Shown here: positions 61,059 to 64,000 of the stretch, piece after piece
How the letters are laid out: the number at the start of each line of letters is the position of its first letter
Position numbering within the stretch: position 1 is the first letter of the stretch
DNA from: Aequorivita sinensis
Lineage (GTDB): Bacteria > Bacteroidota > Bacteroidia > Flavobacteriales > Flavobacteriaceae
Direction of reading: 5' to 3'
DNA: 64,000 nucleotides
NCBI RefSeq assembly: GCF_006346335.1
Contig: NZ_VDMC01000001.1
Coordinates: 124,001-188,000 of the forward strand
Notes under the pieces: model-generated
The model's database searches: none
The model's input: only the letters and a program-made list of their open reading frames with translations
Told to the model about the DNA's origin: nothing
Made by a program: the position numbers and the translations under genes

Positions 61059-63281
61059 CTAGAATTGAGTTTCCATTAACACTTTAGGAATCTTTTTACT
61101 CATTTCTAACAACCATTTAAGCTGTTCCCGAATTAAATGTTCTTCCTCGAGTACTGAAACCAGTTTTTTGTCTTTTTCTGAACCACTAACCTCAGAAAGA
61201 TTTATGCTTTTACCATAAGTAACTTCAAAAATATCTTCAGGTTCCACAAGCTCCCGATTTATTTCAGAATGTTTTTCTGAAGTAAGTATAGCCTCTGCAA
61301 ATTTTAAATTTTCAACAATTCGATTAGAAACCTTATTAAAATTATCTGTTGCAGGAGTAGTTGGATTATTTAAAATATAAGTGCTCAACGATGCTAAAGA
61401 CGATAAAAATGTATGGTTAAGCATTGCTATTTCATAGACCTTATCCAGGTTCTTTTGTTTAGATTTTGGCTCTTGTGTCATTCGTTGAAAAGCTGAACTC
61501 AAATCGGACATTTCTAAAAACGCCTTTTTTCGAGCTACTTTATACTTATCAGAAACCTCTCCTTTTCTATTGTAATAATTAATTATTTCTTCTAAATAAA
61601 CTCGATTCGCATGTAAAGATTTCACCAAAGTTTTTTGCATACTCTCTATTTCCCAAGCAGGCCAAAGGAGTAAATTCCCCAATGTAGCCAACCCTGCACC
61701 TATTGCAGTGTCTATAACTCTAAACTGAATAACGCTAAACGTATCTGGTTGTAGTAACGCATAAATAAAAACAACACTTAAGGTAATAAAAGTGGCAGAC
61801 GCTCGGTAATTGCGCTGAATCATCGAAAAAGCAATTATCAATGATGTAATTGCTAAAACACCATAAACAGTGGTGTTTTGTGTAATTAAAACAATGGCAA
61901 CAGCTAAAACTCCACCTATAAGAGTACCAACTGTACGTTCAATTGAACGAGTTTTGGTAAGCCCAAAAGTTGGACGCATTATTACTATTAATGTAAGTAA
62001 AATCCAATATGGGTTTTGAATTTTAAATATAATCCCTACGCCATAACCTATCATCGTTATCGTTGCAATGCGTAAAGAGTGTTTAAATATTGGAGATTTT
62101 AAATTGAAATTTTCTACTAAAACTTCAAAATCATAATTCTCTTTCGTTAAAAATCGCTTGGCATATACATGCTTGATAAATGGAATTTGTCGACGGTCGG
62201 GATTACTGAGCAGCCACTCTATTTTTTCTATTTTTTTAACCTGTTCTTTTTGATACTTATATAAGTTTCTAAGCATTAAAGAATCTTCATCATAAACCAC
62301 TTCTGAAGAAAATACATCTTTTTTTACACATTCTAAATAGGATTCAATCGCTGTGCTTTTTGGGAGTCTTTTAGGTCTTGAAAGGTAATCTGAGATAGTC
62401 ATTAACCTATCACTCATTGCAAACAACAAAGCTTGAAAGTCATCTAATTGCTTTGGGTTTTTTTTAAACAACTCGTCTGTTTTCGAGTAATTCACAGGAT
62501 TGGTCATCGCCAATTCGAGCATATCGATTAACTGAGCAAAAATTAACATTCGCTTCCCCTCATAATCAGACTTCCCTGAACCTTTTCTAGAAGAAATTAG
62601 TATTTCTCGCAGTGTTTCGTGCGTTGTGGTAAGTTCTGTTTGAAGGTGAAGGAGTTTTTTTAAAAGCTCAGTTCTGTCATTCTTTTCCTTAACCAAGTGG
62701 CCACGGGTACGTAAATAATCTGCCGTTAGCTTAATTGTTTTTGAAAGATAATATTCCGTAGGTGCTTTCGGAAAGATATAATGTCGCAATAATGAAAGCG
62801 AAGCATACCAAAGGCCACCAACCCCGATAAGCAACATTCTTTCATAAGGTTGCAAATCGTTAGAAATATTTGAAAAACTAAGTACTAAAGCAAACAAGCC
62901 AGAAAAACTGATTAACGATGCTCTAAAACCATAAATAGCTAAGTAGGAAATACTAAACATTAGAATTCCTAAAGCAGGAAATAACAACCACAATGAAAGA
63001 TGAAGGTAGCCGCCTATAAAACTAATTATCATCGATAACAGAGTAGCAAGAAGAATCCCTGTTATCTTATGTCGAATACCACCGCTTACATCACTTGGGG
63101 AAGCAAGCATCGCCCCTACTGTAATAGTTATCCCAATTTCTAGCATGTCGAGCTTTAACCCTACTATAATTGGAACCGTTAAAGCAATTCCCAATAGTAT
63201 AGCCTTAGAAAAATCGGTACTTTTAAAGTATTCCGAAAGTTCTTTAAGAGTTTCCCTTACTATGTTTTGAGATGTTTTCAA
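61059..63281 (-). CDS. FUSC family membrane transporter (YccS-like)
   Basis: A 740-residue protein with an N-terminal helix bundle (about 20-160, YccS/FUSC type), a central cytoplasmic region of about 230 residues, a second FUSC bundle (about 385-540, with MRPTFGLTKTRSIERTVGTLIGG) and a C-terminal helical tail. FUSC proteins are related to fusaric-acid resistance and aromatic-acid efflux proteins; substrates are mostly unknown. The gene is monocistronic with a -7 box at 63303-63310. Confidence 0.88.
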   Translation of the reverse strand: MKTSQNIVRETLKELSEYFKSTDFSKAILLGIALTVPIIVGLKLDMLEIGITITVGAMLASPSDVSGGIRHKITGILLATLLSMIISFIGGYLHLSLWLLFPALGILMFSISYLAIYGFRASLISFSGLFALVLSFSNISNDLQPYERMLLIGVGGLWYASLSLLRHYIFPKAPTEYYLSKTIKLTADYLRTRGHLVKEKNDRTELLKKLLHLQTELTTTHETLREILISSRKGSGKSDYEGKRMLIFAQLIDMLELAMTNPVNYSKTDELFKKNPKQLDDFQALLFAMSDRLMTISDYLSRPKRLPKSTAIESYLECVKKDVFSSEVVYDEDSLMLRNLYKYQKEQVKKIEKIEWLLSNPDRRQIPFIKHVYAKRFLTKENYDFEVLVENFNLKSPIFKHSLRIATITMIGYGVGIIFKIQNPYWILLTLIVIMRPTFGLTKTRSIERTVGTLIGGVLAVAIVLITQNTTVYGVLAITSLIIAFSMIQRNYRASATFITLSVVFIYALLQPDTFSVIQFRVIDTAIGAGLATLGNLLLWPAWEIESMQKTLVKSLHANRVYLEEIINYYNRKGEVSDKYKVARKKAFLEMSDLSSAFQRMTQEPKSKQKNLDKVYEIAMLNHTFLSSLASLSTYILNNPTTPATDNFNKVSNRIVENLKFAEAILTSEKHSEINRELVEPEDIFEVTYGKSINLSEVSGSEKDKKLVSVLEEEHLIREQLKWLLEMSKKIPKVLMETQF

Positions 63282-63302
63282 TTAGTTAAAATTCACAGGT
63301 TG

Positions 63303-63310
63303 CAAAGATA
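63303..63310 (-). promoter_or_regulatory. -7 box of the FUSC gene
   Basis: The minus strand reads TATCTTTG at 63310-63303, a full TAnnTTTG match 21 bases before the ATG at 63281. Confidence 0.55.
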
Positions 63311-63441
63311 TTGACTACGCCGCGTAAGTTTGTTCTTTTCTGAAAAGAAACTTTGTTATTCTTTTATTAAAAAAACTTATTCACAGTGAAAATGCGTGTT
63401 AATACCTTAACTTTAAGCTATTATCTATAAAATTATGAAAA

Positions 63442-64000
63442 ATGAAAAATAAAGTTATAATTCTAAAGTCACGACCAGTTGGTAAACCTACACAAGATGA
63501 CTTTGGGTTTACAGAAGAAACAATGCCTGAAGCTCAAGATGGTGAAGTATTATTAAAAATTAAATACGTATCCGTAGATCCTTATTTACGTGGAAGAATG
63601 CGAGATGAGAAATCGTATATTGAACCTTTTAAAGTCAATGAACCATTAGAGTCTGGTATTATTGCTGAAGTTGTTGAGTCTAAAAATAAAAATTTTAAAA
63701 AAGGTGAGTATGTAAATGGAATGCTTAAATGGAAGCAATTTCAAACTTCAAACGGGAATGGTTTAAATAAAGTAGATCGAAATAAAGCGCCTTTAAAAGC
63801 GTATTTAGGTGTTTTAGGTCTTACAGGAATAACTGCTTATTTAGGGCTCGAAAAAATAGGAAACCTTAAAAAAGGAGAAACTCTTTTAGTATCTGGAGCT
63901 GCTGGAGCCGTAGGTAGTGTTGTTGGCCAAATTGGAAAAATAAAAGGCTGTAAGGTTGTTGGAATTGCGGGTAGTGAAGAAAAAACAAACCGAATACAAG
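63442..64000 (+). CDS. NADP-dependent oxidoreductase, MDR type (partial)
   Basis: The frame from the ATG at 63442 is open to the window end and encodes 186 residues of a zinc-independent medium-chain reductase. Segments VDPYLRGRM, YLGVLGLTGITAYLGL and the nucleotide-binding SGAAGAVGSVVGQIGKI match the prostaglandin-reductase/CurA-like leukotriene B4 dehydrogenase group. An ATG at 63435 is out of frame and quickly closed. The C-terminal part lies outside the window. Confidence 0.92.
   Translation, partial: MKNKVIILKSRPVGKPTQDDFGFTEETMPEAQDGEVLLKIKYVSVDPYLRGRMRDEKSYIEPFKVNEPLESGIIAEVVESKNKNFKKGEYVNGMLKWKQFQTSNGNGLNKVDRNKAPLKAYLGVLGLTGITAYLGLEKIGNLKKGETLLVSGAAGAVGSVVGQIGKIKGCKVVGIAGSEEKTNRIQ

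Noticed and set aside
1-64000. CRISPR array, prophage, insertion sequence or rRNA operon
   Set aside because: No regularly spaced repeats, no transposase or integrase frame, no phage structural genes and no 16S/23S sequence were seen.

Overview
The window comes from a member of the Bacteroidota, most likely family Flavobacteriaceae. The base composition is AT-rich. Start codons lack Shine-Dalgarno sequences, and many genes are preceded by the Bacteroidota -7 box TAnnTTTG, sometimes with TTG 17-20 bases upstream. Family content agrees: DUF4271 beside hemD, DUF3098 between ftsX and uppP, DUF4296, DUF3127, DUF4301, a bacterial PcrB-type enzyme, a DUF177-rpmF-fabH-accB-accC block, a CarboxypepD_reg/TonB receptor and a small PID-CTERM-like protein. 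I see no prophage, insertion sequence, CRISPR array or rRNA operon. This is a chromosomal core region with about 62 protein genes and one tRNA gene.

Layout. 0-11 kb: tyrS, an extended SDR, a DUF4296 lipoprotein, dihydroorotase, a GT2 glycosyltransferase, DUF4271-hemD, pckA, DUF423, a saccharopine dehydrogenase family enzyme and a membrane zinc peptidase. 11-20 kb: leuS, then the run ftsX-DUF3098-uppP-truB-tonB-like-tag, a TPR protein, aat and DUF3127. 20-24 kb: a flavin reductase, an orphan sensor kinase with a zinc-ribbon membrane partner, HIT, greA and a degenerate Rieske lipoprotein. 24-31.5 kb: a TonB-dependent receptor under a TPP riboswitch, a hybrid kinase converging on an NtrC-type regulator, and a secreted PepSY-like protein with a possible sigma-54 promoter. 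31.7-36.6 kb: arfB and DUF4301, an operon for a thiamine-binding protein, a PnuC-type transporter and a NadR-like kinase, and a phosphopantetheinyl transferase with PcrB. 36.7-46 kb: ahcY and an aminotransferase, an operon of MBL hydrolase, lipoprotein subtilase and M1 peptidase, and a cation/proton antiporter. 46-52.4 kb: lepA, dusB, a small flavodoxin-reductase-type enzyme, a LolC/E-type permease with rbfA, methylmalonyl-CoA epimerase and tRNA-CAU. 52.5-64 kb: ribE, pdxA, DUF177-rpmF-fabH-accBC, a DAO-type oxidoreductase, mtgA with a GreA-C-like protein, a FUSC transporter and the start of an MDR oxidoreductase.

Themes. Vitamin handling recurs. The TPP riboswitch marks the outer-membrane receptor as a thiamine transporter, and 8 kb away an inner-membrane PnuC-type permease is translationally coupled to a thiamine-binding protein and a P-loop kinase, which together would complete a salvage route. 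pdxA, ribE and hemD add cofactor synthesis. Other groups cover fatty-acid initiation (fabH, accB, accC), the envelope (uppP, mtgA, ftsX, LolC/E type) and translation (tyrS, leuS, truB, dusB, lepA, rbfA, arfB, aat, rpmF).

The most interesting regulatory observations are the TPP riboswitch with its terminator and antiterminator, a greA leader with two tandem terminator hairpins just after its predicted start of transcription, and several promoters that imply leaderless or nearly leaderless mRNAs. Identifications come from motifs and recalled family knowledge; no searches were run.
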